From assembly GCA_963693315.1 (NCBI GenBank), contig OY856188.1:271245114-271309113 (forward strand): DNA of 64,000 nucleotides, read 5' to 3'. The DNA comes from Diogma glabrata. Its lineage: Eukaryota; Arthropoda; Insecta; Diptera; Cylindrotomidae. Within the stretch, counting starts at the first letter, position 1. Every line of letters starts with the position of its first letter. The position numbers and the translations under genes are program-made. The notes beneath the pieces were generated by a model. The model did not search any database and was not told the DNA's origin. It saw only the letters and a program-made list of their open reading frames with translations. Positions 11,640 through 23,235 of the stretch are shown here, one piece after another.

Positions 11640-12905
11640 AATATGTCCGAAATATATAAATGTGAATATTAAAAATAAATCAAAAGCTGCACAAATAGCA
11701 AAGCATAAAGCAGAAAAAACATGGCTATCAAAAACCATTCAAGAACCGTATACAAAAATCAACCAAATAACAATACAGGTATATAATTTACAATTAAAAA
11801 TATCCAAAGAACACCACCAATTGGAATATGAAATAATAATGGAACAAATTGTAATAAAAGTCAAAAGTGAAAATATCAAAACAAAACTAAATATATTAAA
11901 ACAAACAAAATACAACCAACAAGAAATAAACGATCAAGAAATCATCAACCCACAACTCAACATATACCACAAATACAACAGAAGGATAGAAAACAATACA
12001 GAAATAGAATTCAATAATAAAGAAAAAGAATTAAACTACAGTATACATCCAGATAACAATAACAAAGATAAAAATAAACATCTACTACAAATTGAAAATG
12101 GAATATTAAAAACAAATTACCAACATCAACGAAATCACCAAAACAAAACAAAGCATCAACAAGAGTGTCAAAAGTACTAAAGAAGAACTAAAAATATTGA
12201 ACACCACACAAAAGAAAATAAAGGAAAACAACGCTATAATAACAAAGGCAGATAAAGGAAACACATTAGTAATCATGTCATGTGATCTGAAGATTACAAT
12301 AGGAAAATAGAAGAATACATCACAAACAACAACATAGAAAAACTACCAAGAGATCCAACAAACGAGTTCAACACATAAACAAAACGAGATGTCAACCAAT
12401 CCATCAACATTTTAAGCGATAAAAACATCAGATTCAACAAAATGATAAAACAGGCAGCACCAAGCATACAAGGATTACCCAAAATACACAAACAAGATAG
12501 ACTAATCCGGCCATTGATAAACTTTACAACAGCATCAGCATATAAAATATCAAAGCACATCAACAAATTATTAAAATATCACAGGAAATTCGACGTAGAT
12601 TACTCCGTAAAAAACAACATAGAACTAATAAACAAAATTGAATCAATAAAAATCCCACATAATGCAAAACTAGCATCTTTGATTTAACAAATATACCAAT
12701 CAATGACACCATAGAGATCACAAGCAATTTATGAATAAAATATGGAGTTAATACAAAAGATGTAACCGAAATAACAAACATAATCAAGGAAATCACACAA
12801 CAAAACTATTTCACCGACAACCAAGACTTCTACAAACAAACACAAGGATTACCAATGGGAAGCTCACTATCAGGAACATTAGCAGAAATATACCTCAACA
12901 ATCTT
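11640..12905 (+). pseudogene. Penelope-like element: N-terminal region and reverse transcriptase, broken
   Basis: The coding strand is extremely A-rich. An open frame from 11662 to 12180 is asparagine- and lysine-rich, as in Penelope-like N-terminal regions. Across frameshifts the following blocks appear: AIITKADKGNTLVIM (12235-12280), DYNRKIEEYITNNNIEKLP (about 12290-12345), GLPKIHKQDRLIRPLINF (12469-12525), FDLTNIPINDTIEI (about 12680-12720) and QGLPMGSSLSGTLAEIYLN (12843-12900). The order and spacing are those of a Penelope-like reverse transcriptase, a family related to telomerase. The catalytic aspartate pair and the C-terminal GIY-YIG endonuclease are missing; homology stops at about 12905. 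A GIY-YIG piece of this superfamily lies 36 kb away at 49378. Confidence 0.8.
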
Positions 12906-14859
12906 GAAAGTAACGGTTACGAAGTTATCTGTACTACTAAAAGTCTGTAAGCTACTTAAACCTAGAATTATTCTTGCGTTTGATGCAAATGCATTCCACA
13001 CAATTTGCAAAAGCAAAGAAATTAGTGCACTAAACGAGTTCCCTTCTGGATTACATTTTGAAATAACCACACCCTTATAACTAGAAACATACAAGAAAAA
13101 ACGGATGTCAAATGTGCCTCTCACTTAATGTCAAATAAAGCTAACTTAGATGAAATGTATCTGAAAAACATTTATTTGCTGTTCCTAGAAATTCCGTCTG
13201 AAGACACAGTAGAAAAAAACTAAGACTCTTTTAAAACAGATATATGGCTCTCTTTCAGAAGTGATCGAGAACACACTCTTTTCAACCAATAGACTTGTAA
13301 AAATTAACGGTCGACCTTATTTCATTTCCTGCTCTAAATTAAGGATCAAAACCATCTAAGAAACAACTCCATAAAAACAACTTATTATTCTATACTAGTT
13401 TTTACTTTATATAAAAAAATCAAAAGCAAAAACATCCAAAGAAACTCCGTAAATCAATTTAGTATTTTATTTTTGAAATATATCAATAATTGAAATTAGG
13501 CCATACTAATATCATATCATAGAGTATGAAACTTTGATTAAAGTATACAATTCAAATAAGTTTGCGGTTTCTAAGAATTTATTAAATGTAAAGTTGTAGT
13601 CTTTCGTTTTCGTGTTAGTATGTATATTGATTTTTTGTGATATAAATAGAAATATCGAGATATATAAATTCTGAGTAATATCATGACCAATGTATATAAA
13701 AAGCATAATGATGACCAATATATATATAAAAAAAGAAACACTGATAGAAAATTCTCGCTAATAAAATAGCGAGCAATATGTTTGATTGATTCAATTCATT
13801 AAATTCATTATTATATGAATTATAAAGCCCATTAATAGATACGATGTAAAATAGATGATCATTTGGAGACATTAAAGGATGATTAATATTAAAATTTAAG
13901 TGACTATTATTTAAGGATTGAAAAATATTAGAGATGATAGTTTGTGCCAAGAAGCATAGATATTGATTTTCATTTTGCAATTTTACGAGATCACTATTTA
14001 AAAAATATACCCCATAGTGCAACAAATAGGTTCACAACAGTGTAATTTTGTGGTTTACAATTATTTGACGATGGGCTAGTAGTTGCTTAAAAACATTAAT
14101 AAAAGTTGTAGCTAAATCTAAACGCGTTTTGTAAAAATTAAAAAATTTCCACCACAATTTCTATATAATAAAATAAAATTATAATAAAAATAAAATAATG
14201 AAATACTTCAAATATTTTCCTAAAGGTGTTGTAATTTTTTATACCATTCATAACAAAACAGAAAAACGAAAAAAAAAAAATATAAAAACTAATAAATGTC
14301 CCTCCACGATATCATTATTTTAGCTTACCTTTGTTTAAAGTCAAAGATCCATCTACGTAATTACAAGAGCTAAAGAAAAAAACTTTTAGCACCTCAATAA
14401 AGAGGAAGACGGATAAGAAAAATTTTATAATAATTACATTTTCTATGAAATTTTATAGTTTTGCTGGTGGGATATGAATGTGCATGCGATGTGTGATCTT
14501 TTTTTATATATACGAAAGATGGGAATAATAAAGTTATATTTACCATAAGTTCATATAGGTATATGAAGTGTTTTGGCATTAGATGATTTTTATGATGGGT
14601 AATTTAGTTTTATTTGAATTTTACCGGGGAATTAAATTTATTTTCAATATGTGTTGTTCACGTTTAATCTATAACTCGAAATTGGTTTTGGATGTTTAAA
14701 TGGAAATTGCTTGGTTGTCTGGCGGCTTGTCTGTCTTAGTTGATTGATTTAAAATTTGAAACAGTTTGTAAAGGATTTCAAACGAGGTATGCGTTTATTT
14801 ACCTGTGAATAATTACACTACTTTTTTGCTGTTTTGTTCCAATTTCTGTTTTAATTCTT
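12906..14859. other. Unrecognised, AT-rich, no supported gene
   Basis: The segment at 12905-13350 is slightly less AT-rich and joins the broken Penelope-like element without a visible junction sequence. The rest is ordinary AT-rich non-coding DNA with short chance frames only. Confidence 0.4.
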
Positions 14860-14932
14860 GGTTGGGATTCAAACTCCGCGTCAGTGACTTTGAATCCTTT
14901 GGCAGACACGTTTCACTACGCCACCAAGGTGT
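14860..14932 (-). repeat. tRNA-derived SINE head
   Basis: On the minus strand TGGTGGCGTAGTG (14926-14914) matches the tRNA A-box of the internal RNA polymerase III promoter. GAGTTTGAATCC (14876-14865) matches the B-box about 40 bases downstream. No complete cloverleaf or anticodon arm can be drawn, so this is a tRNA-derived SINE rather than a tRNA gene. Copy B begins directly at its upstream edge. Confidence 0.55.
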
Positions 14933-16089
14933 TATGTAGCCTGGGATGTGATAACGTAGTGCAGTTAGTAACCGATTTATGTAGTTTCCATTTCCTTACA
15001 TATCATTTTTTTTATATATATATCACGCGCATTTAACAACAATTTTTCGTTCATCCGTAGTCTATAGTCATATTTTCATATAGTTTCCGTTACATAAATT
15101 TGTTCTTAGCATAAAACAATTAACAATAACATTTCCTTTACAATCCCCTATTATTGACTCGCACTGCGTTTTCACCCGCATTACTTTACCATACTACAAA
15201 AATTTGAATTCTCCGGACACTAACCGTTTTTGCTCAACAAAATTTTCAAACCTCAAACGGCTGTGCTTATTTGTCCAATCGTCACAATAGAAAAAATTAT
15301 TATCCTACAATTAGTTATGTATTCGATTTCTTATATGGACATTTTTTTTTTCAATTTGTCTCTCTGTTATAGATCTAAATTTTACTGTAATACTGTTGTA
15401 ATCTATTGTTTCATAACACATAAGCATCGTAAAATCGGTTAAACTTGCGTTTAATTCATTTTAATATTTCTTACAAATGTGTTGGAAATGGCTTATTTCG
15501 TTAAATCATCTTGCAATATTATGTATTACAAAATAACAAACAGTTTTGTTTTAACGAAAAAGGTCCTAACATTTATTAACATAACATAAATAAATTTCCT
15601 TTCATCAGAAACATTTTTTCGAATTTTTCGATGTTAAAAATCCTATAAAAGAGATGGATATATGCTGTTTGTTCTCTTAGTCTATTACATTTATCATTCG
15701 TTTGTTTGACGTCACTTAGTCTAATTTAAAACGTTTGCATGTTATATTTGTTTGGTGTGTTAAAACTTCTTCGTTTTGTGAGTTTATTTATTTTTAAAAA
15801 TATTCCTTACCAAATTTTAAATAGAAATTATGAATGTTGCTATTTGTTTATAATACAGATAGTTTTATTATTGAAAATAAAGAATAAATTGTTTTATAAA
15901 TTGTTAAATAAATTATTAGATAAGATAACAGTAACTAGTGATGCCTTAAATAAAAAAATAAGTCTACTACATAGTTATCGTTTAGCTTAGTCTACGAAAA
16001 TTTTGAATTAATTTACAAAAAAAATATACATGTATATTCTGTGAACTGTTCTGATAAAAATAAAAATTTAATTTGAAATATTTTATAAA

Positions 16090-16740
16090 GTGAAATATAA
16101 TGCCAGCAAGGCAATAGAGTTCATTTTTTGTGTAACAAAGTTTTGTTATTATTTCATCTCTACATTGATATCAAATTTTTGCTATTACTCCTTATTTCAA
16201 CGCATCATTTGTGTCAAAGTTTTACTATTGCTACCGTATATTATACATATTGAAACGCATCATTTATATCAAATGGTTGCTGTTGCTGCCGTATATTTTA
16301 CATATTTCAACGCAACATCGATATCTGATTTTTGCTATTACTACTGGATATTATACATATTTCAACGCAATATTGGTATTAAATTTTCGCTGTTAATGAC
16401 ATATTTCAAATCAACCTTTATATCAAATTTTTGCTGTTGCTCTCATCTATTTTACATATTACATCTCAACATTGATATCAAATTTTTGCTATTACTACGT
16501 ATTTCAACGCATCATTTGTGTCATTGCTTTAATATTGCTGCCGTATACTATACCTATTGAAACGCATCATTTGTGTCAAATTTTTGCTGTTACCACCGTA
16601 TATTTGACATATTTCTACTCAACATTTATATCAAATTTTTGCTGTTGCTAACGTGTATTGTACATAATACAACTGATATCAAATTTTGGTGTGATTACAA
16701 CTGAAGTTCAACTCAACATTGATATACTATTTTCTTGATA
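16090..16740 (+). repeat. Minisatellite inside copy B
   Basis: Roughly ten imperfect units of 50-65 bp share the theme CATATTTCAACGCAACATT, GATATCAAATTTTTGCT and ATTACTAC. Open frames across it are tandem-repeat artefacts with phenylalanine- and tyrosine-rich, stop-poor translations. Confidence 0.8.
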
Positions 16741-17816
16741 CTTTACCTGTTGGATTGTTCATCGCTGATGGAGGGCTGAGGCCGTAAGATGTGGTAGTCG
16801 GGAGGATTTAAACATGGGGTGAGCGAACTTGATTTATTTTATGTATTTTTTTTACATAGAGGTGTGAATGCGTGTGAAAGGGTGTATCAGTGATTGAATG
16901 GGGGCGTGCTTGTCGTTGCGTGTGTGTGTGAACTGGCGGTGCGTGTAGCGAGACACATTTAGTCTAAATTGGAAATGATTCTAATCAAAATATTTTTGCT
17001 CCGAGGTAATACTTAAAATTCCAATTACCTTTTCTTTTTTTATATTACCTAAATTTATGAATTTTTAAGTAAATCAAAAATCATTCTCAAATAACCGGTA
17101 TTACAAAAAAGAAAAAAAAAAGACAAATTCTTGTCATGTTTCAGGTTTATTAATTCTATAATACATTAACCCTCTGTAAACTACAGGTATTGAAACAAAC
17201 TGGTTTGGACATGTTTATTCAACTTACAAATCAATTGATGATTTTTTTTTTCTGTGAGCTGTAAATATTTTTTTTCGGGGAATTACGTATGGTTTTATAA
17301 ATTTTTTTTTGAAAATATTATTAATAAAGAAAGGGGAAAATAAACAATAAAGACTTTCAATATAGCGTGTGACGTTCTTCAGTGCTCTAAGATTTGATTC
17401 ACGGTTTACCAGCGATGGCAGTGGTTTACGAGCTGTATCGTATTGCTCAGATGACAGCAATACAACTTAATTTTGATTACTACCACTTGCGATACTTGCT
17501 GCGGGTCTTGGAGCTTGGTTGTCTTGCTTCGCAGTCTGAGTGTGTGGGTGAATGTTAGCGTGTATGAAGCGTGAGTGTGTGGGCGTCTGGGAGTGATTGT
17601 GGGGGTTGGACGCGCTGATCGTGGTTGTTTCGCAAAAGGGGTCGCCAGAGTCTCCTTTTTTCACTTGTATTTGTTTCCATTTCTGTATCTCATCGTAAAT
17701 TGCGTACATTTCTGCATTTGTGTTGAAGCAGCAGGTAAAAATCTATCAAATCCACGATGGCTGAGCATTAGTCGTTATGGCGTTAAATTACTCTAGGTAC
17801 GCATCCTACCATGCCA

Positions 17817-17840
17817 TTCTCATTGGTTCACCAATGAGAA
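17817..17840 (+). other. Terminal stem-loop of copy B
   Basis: The same 10-bp stem as copy A (TTCTCATTGG with CCAATGAGAA), closing a TTCA loop. It lies 13 bases before the element end. Confidence 0.75.
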
Positions 17841-17853
17841 AGCTCTTCATTAC

Positions 17854-19804
17854 TATTAATATTTTTATTAATATTTTATCATACATGTTTTAGTTTATCC
17901 ATTTATCCAATAGCTTAATATAAATTTACAATTGGAATTACATAATTTGAATATGGATGAAAACGAACCTGATTTTTTAGCCTTCTTAAATCTGAAAATT
18001 TGTTGCAATGAAAAAAAATTGAAAAATTTCTTGGGTTTTAGCTATTTTCTCCATAATATCCAATATCAAGTAGATGCGGCACCAATTGAGTCGAAGGCAC
18101 ATAGAAAAATCAATTGGCGTTGAACCGAAACCGTGAGAACCAAAGCATTTGGTTTATGAAGTGATCATATGGCACAATCTGTGAAAAAAAGGCATGTTAA
18201 CTTGAAATCATCATGAAAATGGATTTGGTACCATCAAATATTTAAAAATTTAATGCAAAATAATAATAAGCGTACTTGTAATTTTCTGAAGGGTCATATC
18301 CGGCTCGAAGGACCCAAAATTTCGTAAAAAATTAACAAAATTATCAAAATTACTCTAAAATATTAATGGATTTAAAGGCGAAAACTATAACATGCATTCA
18401 ATACAAATAATGGGGAGCGATTGCTGATAATTCAAAATTTTCATTTATCTAAATTTAATTTCAGACGGTTTGACTTCGCTGATATGATTTGCCAGAAAAC
18501 AAAACCGTCAAGATGAGGCGTTTTAAGGAAGAATACAAACAATCAATTAATGTTTCTATAGCAATAAACCGTAAAACAACAGATTACTAGGAAATGTTAT
18601 CTGTAAAATAACGAGGAAATTATAACATAAATCAAATGATAAATAATATGCGCTTGTGGCTAGGGCATGCAAATCTATAAAAGATAATTGAAAGTTTGAG
18701 CTCAATTTAATATTTTAAAGTGACCCCCCTCATTTTGGTAAACGTAATCCGTAGCAGTGACTGTTAAGCATAAGCTGAAAGACACAACCAATACAGTAAC
18801 GCAACACCATACAAGGTGGTATGAATTGATAAATATAACAGTTTGGATCAAAAATATTTTTACACCATCCAAAAGAACACCCTTACAAGGACAAACGAGT
18901 TATCAACATTTTTAATTATTGGACGACGCAATATATCAAGTACGGTGGAACAAAGCTATTATATCCGGCTCCTAGGACCAAAATTGGAAAAAAAAATCAA
19001 TAGAACTACTAAAGCGTATTGTGAACAATCTTTGAAAGATCAAGCGAAGAGTTGGTATTGTAATTAAAAGAGCTTAAAATTAATAATATTATAAATTATT
19101 TTATAAATGAAGCGGTTGTCTCTCAAATAATTTCTGACCTCTACTTTGATTTGTCGGTTTTACCGATCAGATGCTACCGATATAAACACCATCAATTCTG
19201 TTCCATGATATAATAGTAAGTTCAATGGGTTTTTCTTTATTCAATTTTTTTCAAATTTTGTTAACTTTTTAACATACATACTGGTACAAGCTTACAATAC
19301 TGTCAATTCGGTGGAAAGATGTTTAGTTGTCAGAAACTTTTATTTAAATATTTGTTTTCTAGTTCTATAAATATTAGTTAAAATTATTAATGAAAATTAA
19401 AATCTGCATATATGTACAACATTTTCCTTTTTTTGGTGATACTGTACCATAACATTAACTATGGAAAATGATTTTTTTCTTTTGAAAAAATTAAGAGAGC
19501 TATGACCAAAAAAATCTGTATTAGCTAAAATATTTATATTATAGTTATAATATAAAGTTCAAATTACGAAAACATTCCATATTATAAAGTTACTCTGTAG
19601 GTACAGAGTTTAACTCCTGGTATGGTACATATTTTTTTATTGTTTTTTTTAATTTTTATTAAATACCATTAAAATAATTTTTTTTTTATTTATGAATTCA
19701 TAAAAATAATAAAAATTTCTTTATTGAATTTTAAAAAATTGATCTATAACGCAGTTTTTTAAAGTTATATTGCTAATGTGTTTTGCAATTTGCATTCGAG
19801 TCAT
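17854..19804. other. Unrecognised AT-rich DNA
   Basis: No supported gene, RNA or repeat was recognised. Short open frames at 17932-18123 and 18843-19067 match nothing I know and are isolated. Confidence 0.4.
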
Positions 19805-22126
19805 CATTTATTTATTTATTTATTTATTTATTTATCTTTTAAACCAACAAACAGATTTACAGAAATCCAATTACTTGCTGGTTATATTAGAAATTACTTA
19901 ATTCTAGTTCACATCAAAATTTGAAAATAATTTTAACAATTAAATAAAAGAGAAAAAAAACAAACAAAATAGAAATAGTAAAAAAGGTTTTTATTCTAAA
20001 TAAAAATTAAAAAGACAATATTAAATTATAACCTACAATCTAATGATGTAGAGTATCATCAAAAACATAAATATAGAAATTTTTAAATTGATTCAAAGTT
20101 ATCAACAATAAATTTGATGATCAGTTAAAACTTAAATCAATTTAAAAATAGTTGTTTTGAACTTCTTTAATGGCATAGAGATCGAAGACAAATCCAGTTC
20201 ATTAAAGTAACAATTATGAGAATTTTGCAATCTTACCATTGGCGAGTTTCTCATAAAATTAGTCCTGTATGTAGCAATAGAAAAAGATGCAGGATTTCTT
20301 ATGTTGTATCTATTATTATTACGATATGACAATTGATTAACGATGTCGGTATCCAGTTGTAGAATTATTATTTTGTATAATGTTAACTCATCTGTGATTA
20401 TACGCCTATTTAGTAATGTTCGGAAGCCATATCTATTAAGTCTATCACAGTACGGTTCATACGAAATTTTCATTTTATAGTTGAGAAATCTCAAGAACTT
20501 TTTTTGAACTCTTTCAATTAAATTTGTATAAGTTTGGTAACATGGATTCCATATGGAAGAGAGGTATTCAAGTTGACTTCGGACAAGAGCATTATAAATT
20601 GAAACAAAAGACCCAGATCTTGAGAACTTTTTGGTAATTCTCATTACAAAGCCTAACATCTTTAGAGACTTATTAACAATACTTCTAATGTGTGTGTTGA
20701 AACTGAGTTTACTATCAACTATTACACCTAGGTCACGCACGTCCTCTTTGCATTCAAGTGGAACATTTGCAATACTATATGAGTGATTTGAATTGGAAAG
20801 TCTTGATTTTATACTTAACGAGTAACATTTACTTATGTTAAGATGTAAGTCGTTTTCAACACACCAGCACTGGAGATTATCAAGGTCTGATTGAATCTGA
20901 TAGCGATCACTAGATGTTTTGACTGACGAAAATATTTTAAGGTCATCGGCAAACAATAGAACTTCACTTTTGATATTACTAACAAGATCATTGATGAATA
21001 AAATGAACAATAAAGGACCCAATGTAGAACCTTGTGGAACACCAGATGTGGGTATAAATTCAAAAGACTTTTCATTTTTAAGCTCTACATATTGACATCT
21101 GTCGCTCAGATAAGATCTAAACCACCACAATAGTTTACCACGAATACCATACCTTTTGAGTTTCCGTAAAAGAAGATGATGATTAACTTTATCAAAAGCC
21201 TTGGTGAAATCTGTATATATCACATCAACTCCCTTACCCAAGTTAATCGAAGCATAAAGGTATTCTGTAAATTGAAGCAGATTAGTTAACACTGAGCGAT
21301 TTTTGAAAAAGCCGTGTTGCTTACGAGAAATAAGATGCTTAGTGTGTTCGAATACTTTGTTATGTACCAGTTTTTCAAAAATTTTACAACAGCTGTTCAA
21401 AATACAAATTGGCCTATAATTCTTAATGTCCGTAATATCACCAGATTTAAAAATAGGAACTACTTTGGACCTCTTCCATTTATTTGGAAAAACACCTTCA
21501 TCTAATGATTTGTTAAATAGAAAAGTTAATGGAACAGCAATAGACGAGGCTACATTTTTTAGAAAAATAGGTGGTAGTAAGTCTGGACCACAAGTTTTAT
21601 TTGTATCCAGATTATTTAATAATACCCTAGTTTCTTCAGGTGAAAATACTATTTCGGAAATCAAATCGGCATTTACCTGCATATTTGATAAGTCGTTGGC
21701 AATATTGGAAGTATTATTATTGTTATAAACTGAGCCAAAATAGTTTGCAAAAGAATCACATATGTGTTTAGATTTAGAGCTCTTAATGTCATTTAAATGC
21801 ATAGTGTTTGGTGTCGTATCAGATTTCTTTAGTTCACGAGCATACGACCAGAACTTTTTAGGATTATTGGATATGCTATTTTCAACAGATTTAATATGAA
21901 TGGAATAGGATTTTTTTAACTCAACTTTTGCTTTTTGCCTTATTCTGGAGAACATATTGTAATAATCATTATCTTTAGTTAGTTGAAATTTTTTTCTTAG
22001 CGACTCTTTTACACTAAGAAGTTGAATAAGATGAGTTGAGTACCATGATGGATATTCATTTTTCTTTTGAGAAAATTTTAATACATTTTCAGATATTATT
22101 CGATTTATAATTTTGTAGAAGTCATG
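19805..22126 (-). mobile_element. 5'-truncated jockey-type non-LTR retrotransposon
   Basis: The element runs leftwards from about 22119-22126 to a simple TAAA-repeat tail, seen on the plus strand as TTTA units at 19807-19834. It has a 3' UTR of about 300 bp after the reverse-transcriptase stop at 20132. The endonuclease is absent, which is typical of 5' truncation during target-primed reverse transcription. AGTCAT occurs at 19799-19804 and at 22120-22125 and may be a 6-bp target-site duplication, but the exact ends are ambiguous. This is the best-preserved retrotransposon in the window and therefore probably a recent insertion. Confidence 0.85.
20132..22126 (-). CDS. Non-LTR retrotransposon reverse transcriptase, N-terminally truncated
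   Basis: From an internal ATG at 21955 the frame encodes 607 residues; it stays open upstream to 22126, adding about 57. Numbered from that ATG, the reverse-transcriptase domain covers about residues 120-390. KNYRPICILNSCCKIFEKL is at 178-196, QHGFFKNRSVLTNL at 213-226, YTDFTKAFDKVNH with the first catalytic aspartate at 247-259, SGVPQGSTLGPLLF at 304-317, and FADD with the catalytic pair at 335-338. DLGVIVDSKLSF (408-419) and the following thumb region are also present. All key residues are intact and there are no frameshifts. The missing upstream part should be an APE endonuclease. It copies element RNA into DNA at a chromosomal nick. The truncated copy cannot be autonomous. Clade: jockey-type, not resolved further. 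Confidence 0.92.
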   Translation of the reverse strand, partial: HDFYKIINRIISENVLKFSQKKNEYPSWYSTHLIQLLSVKESLRKKFQLTKDNDYYNMFSRIRQKAKVELKKSYSIHIKSVENSISNNPKKFWSYARELKKSDTTPNTMHLNDIKSSKSKHICDSFANYFGSVYNNNNTSNIANDLSNMQVNADLISEIVFSPEETRVLLNNLDTNKTCGPDLLPPIFLKNVASSIAVPLTFLFNKSLDEGVFPNKWKRSKVVPIFKSGDITDIKNYRPICILNSCCKIFEKLVHNKVFEHTKHLISRKQHGFFKNRSVLTNLLQFTEYLYASINLGKGVDVIYTDFTKAFDKVNHHLLLRKLKRYGIRGKLLWWFRSYLSDRCQYVELKNEKSFEFIPTSGVPQGSTLGPLLFILFINDLVSNIKSEVLLFADDLKIFSSVKTSSDRYQIQSDLDNLQCWCVENDLHLNISKCYSLSIKSRLSNSNHSYSIANVPLECKEDVRDLGVIVDSKLSFNTHIRSIVNKSLKMLGFVMRITKKFSRSGSFVSIYNALVRSQLEYLSSIWNPCYQTYTNLIERVQKKFLRFLNYKMKISYEPYCDRLNRYGFRTLLNRRIITDELTLYKIIILQLDTDIVNQLSYRNNNRYNIRNPASFSIATYRTNFMRNSPMVRLQNSHNCYFNELDLSSISMPLKKFKTTIFKLI

Positions 22127-22129
22127 CTA

Positions 22130-22793
22130 AATAAATATTGAATACATATAAAATTGAAGGTATGTATGGCTGTTTATACTTTATGCATTAATACATTAAT
22201 CATCATGAAAATTTATGAAGTTGTTTATGAACTTATGAATTATCGTTTTAAACGGTTGTTTGCGTTGATCAATGTTTTTTTTAACATAATTTTTTTTAGA
22301 AATTAAAAATAACGTAAGAAAGATAGTATAACCTGAAGGCTGAAACAATTATATTTGTATATCAAAATTATATGTATTTTAATTTTATCATCTTCACTAA
22401 ATATGCTGTCGGTTTGCAATTGTATGTAATACATGTTTCAAAAATTAAGCGAAGACTTAATACTTGTAACTTGATACTTGATAAAATCGATTATATCGAC
22501 TTATAGCTCACAATTACGAGACGGAAATCACATAAATTCTATACAAAGAAGCATAGCCTATGTATGGTTAAACATGAATGGCAATCATGATAAATAAAAT
22601 AATTAAAAATGGTAGCACTTGGCCGATGGTGATTTGCAAACGGCAATAATACGCATTAATACCAATGAATTTGCTTAGCTTTCCGCAGAAAGATTTGTAA
22701 AATTTAAACTTGTTGATCTATGGGTGTGACAACCACGCGTACTTTATTCCCTGCTATTGGTATATGAGCACCTTTTGACAATTAGGTTTACAT
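22130..22793. other. Unrecognised AT-rich DNA
   Basis: Flank between the truncated non-LTR element and the possible left end of copy D. No gene or repeat was recognised. Confidence 0.35.
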
Positions 22794-23034
22794 TGTGAGG
22801 TCAGTGTGTGTAGTTAGCGGTTTATCGTTCTGACATGTTTCTCATTTATTCTACTAATACGATCCAAATATTACTAATACGATATCAATTGATTGCGATT
22901 GCCAATGAAGTTTTCACTTCTGCCGTGCGGTCTTAAGCACACTCTCGGTTTTTTATCTAAGCTTGGATTTTTGTAACATCTAATAGAAAAAAAGTTTGAA
23001 TCACTTTTAATAATGCCTGTAATTAGTACAAGAG

Positions 23035-23235
23035 CTTTGGCGCAACAGCTGGCTGTTATATTGATTAACTATTCGTGTTCAACCATCGTCGGTTGGCGTA
23101 ACGAATTTTGTTATATTGATTTATTAATATTGTTCAACTATCGCTGGTAACATTGGCGCAACGATTTTAATTATATTGCATTGTTGGTGTTGTTGAGCAA
23201 TCGCCTGTGGCTTTAGCGCAGCGGTTGAATGTTTT
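23035..23235 (+). repeat. Tandem units inside copy D
   Basis: About three imperfect units of roughly 60 bp occur, each with TTGGCGYAACG, TTATATTGATT and TTCAACYATCG. Their location left of the GGGGTGAG motif parallels the arrays of A, B and C, but the unit sequence is different. Confidence 0.65.

Larger units (their letters stand above)
14930..17853 (+). mobile_element. TGT...ACA family, full-length copy B
   Basis: It starts TGTTATGTAG at 14930 and ends CTTCATTAC at 17853, with the same block order as copy A. This comprises the left third, a tandem array (about 16090-16740), a GGATGGAGGGCTGAGG block, AACATGGGGTGAG at about 16811, a TG-rich stretch (16860-16950), a GTCGCCAGAGTCT block (17641) and the terminal hairpin (17817-17840). 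Similarity to A is close over most of the length. The flanks differ (CAAGG against TATTA), so no target-site duplication survives. The copy may be recombinant or have been rearranged after insertion. No coding content was recognised. Confidence 0.7.

Noticed and set aside
12294..12796. Minus-strand hydrophobic frames of 90 and 78 residues
   Set aside because: They are antisense shadows of the A-rich Penelope-like coding strand.
14860..14932. Functional tRNA gene
   Set aside because: A- and B-boxes are present, but no acceptor stem or anticodon arm can be paired; likewise at 36660-36740 and 60970-61060.
16090..16560. 156-residue open frame in copy B
   Set aside because: Same cause: it lies wholly in the minisatellite and is not conserved as a frame in A or C.
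20833..21728. Additional frames (80, 63 and 100 residues) overlapping the jockey-type reverse transcriptase
   Set aside because: They are other-frame shadows of the intact reverse transcriptase.
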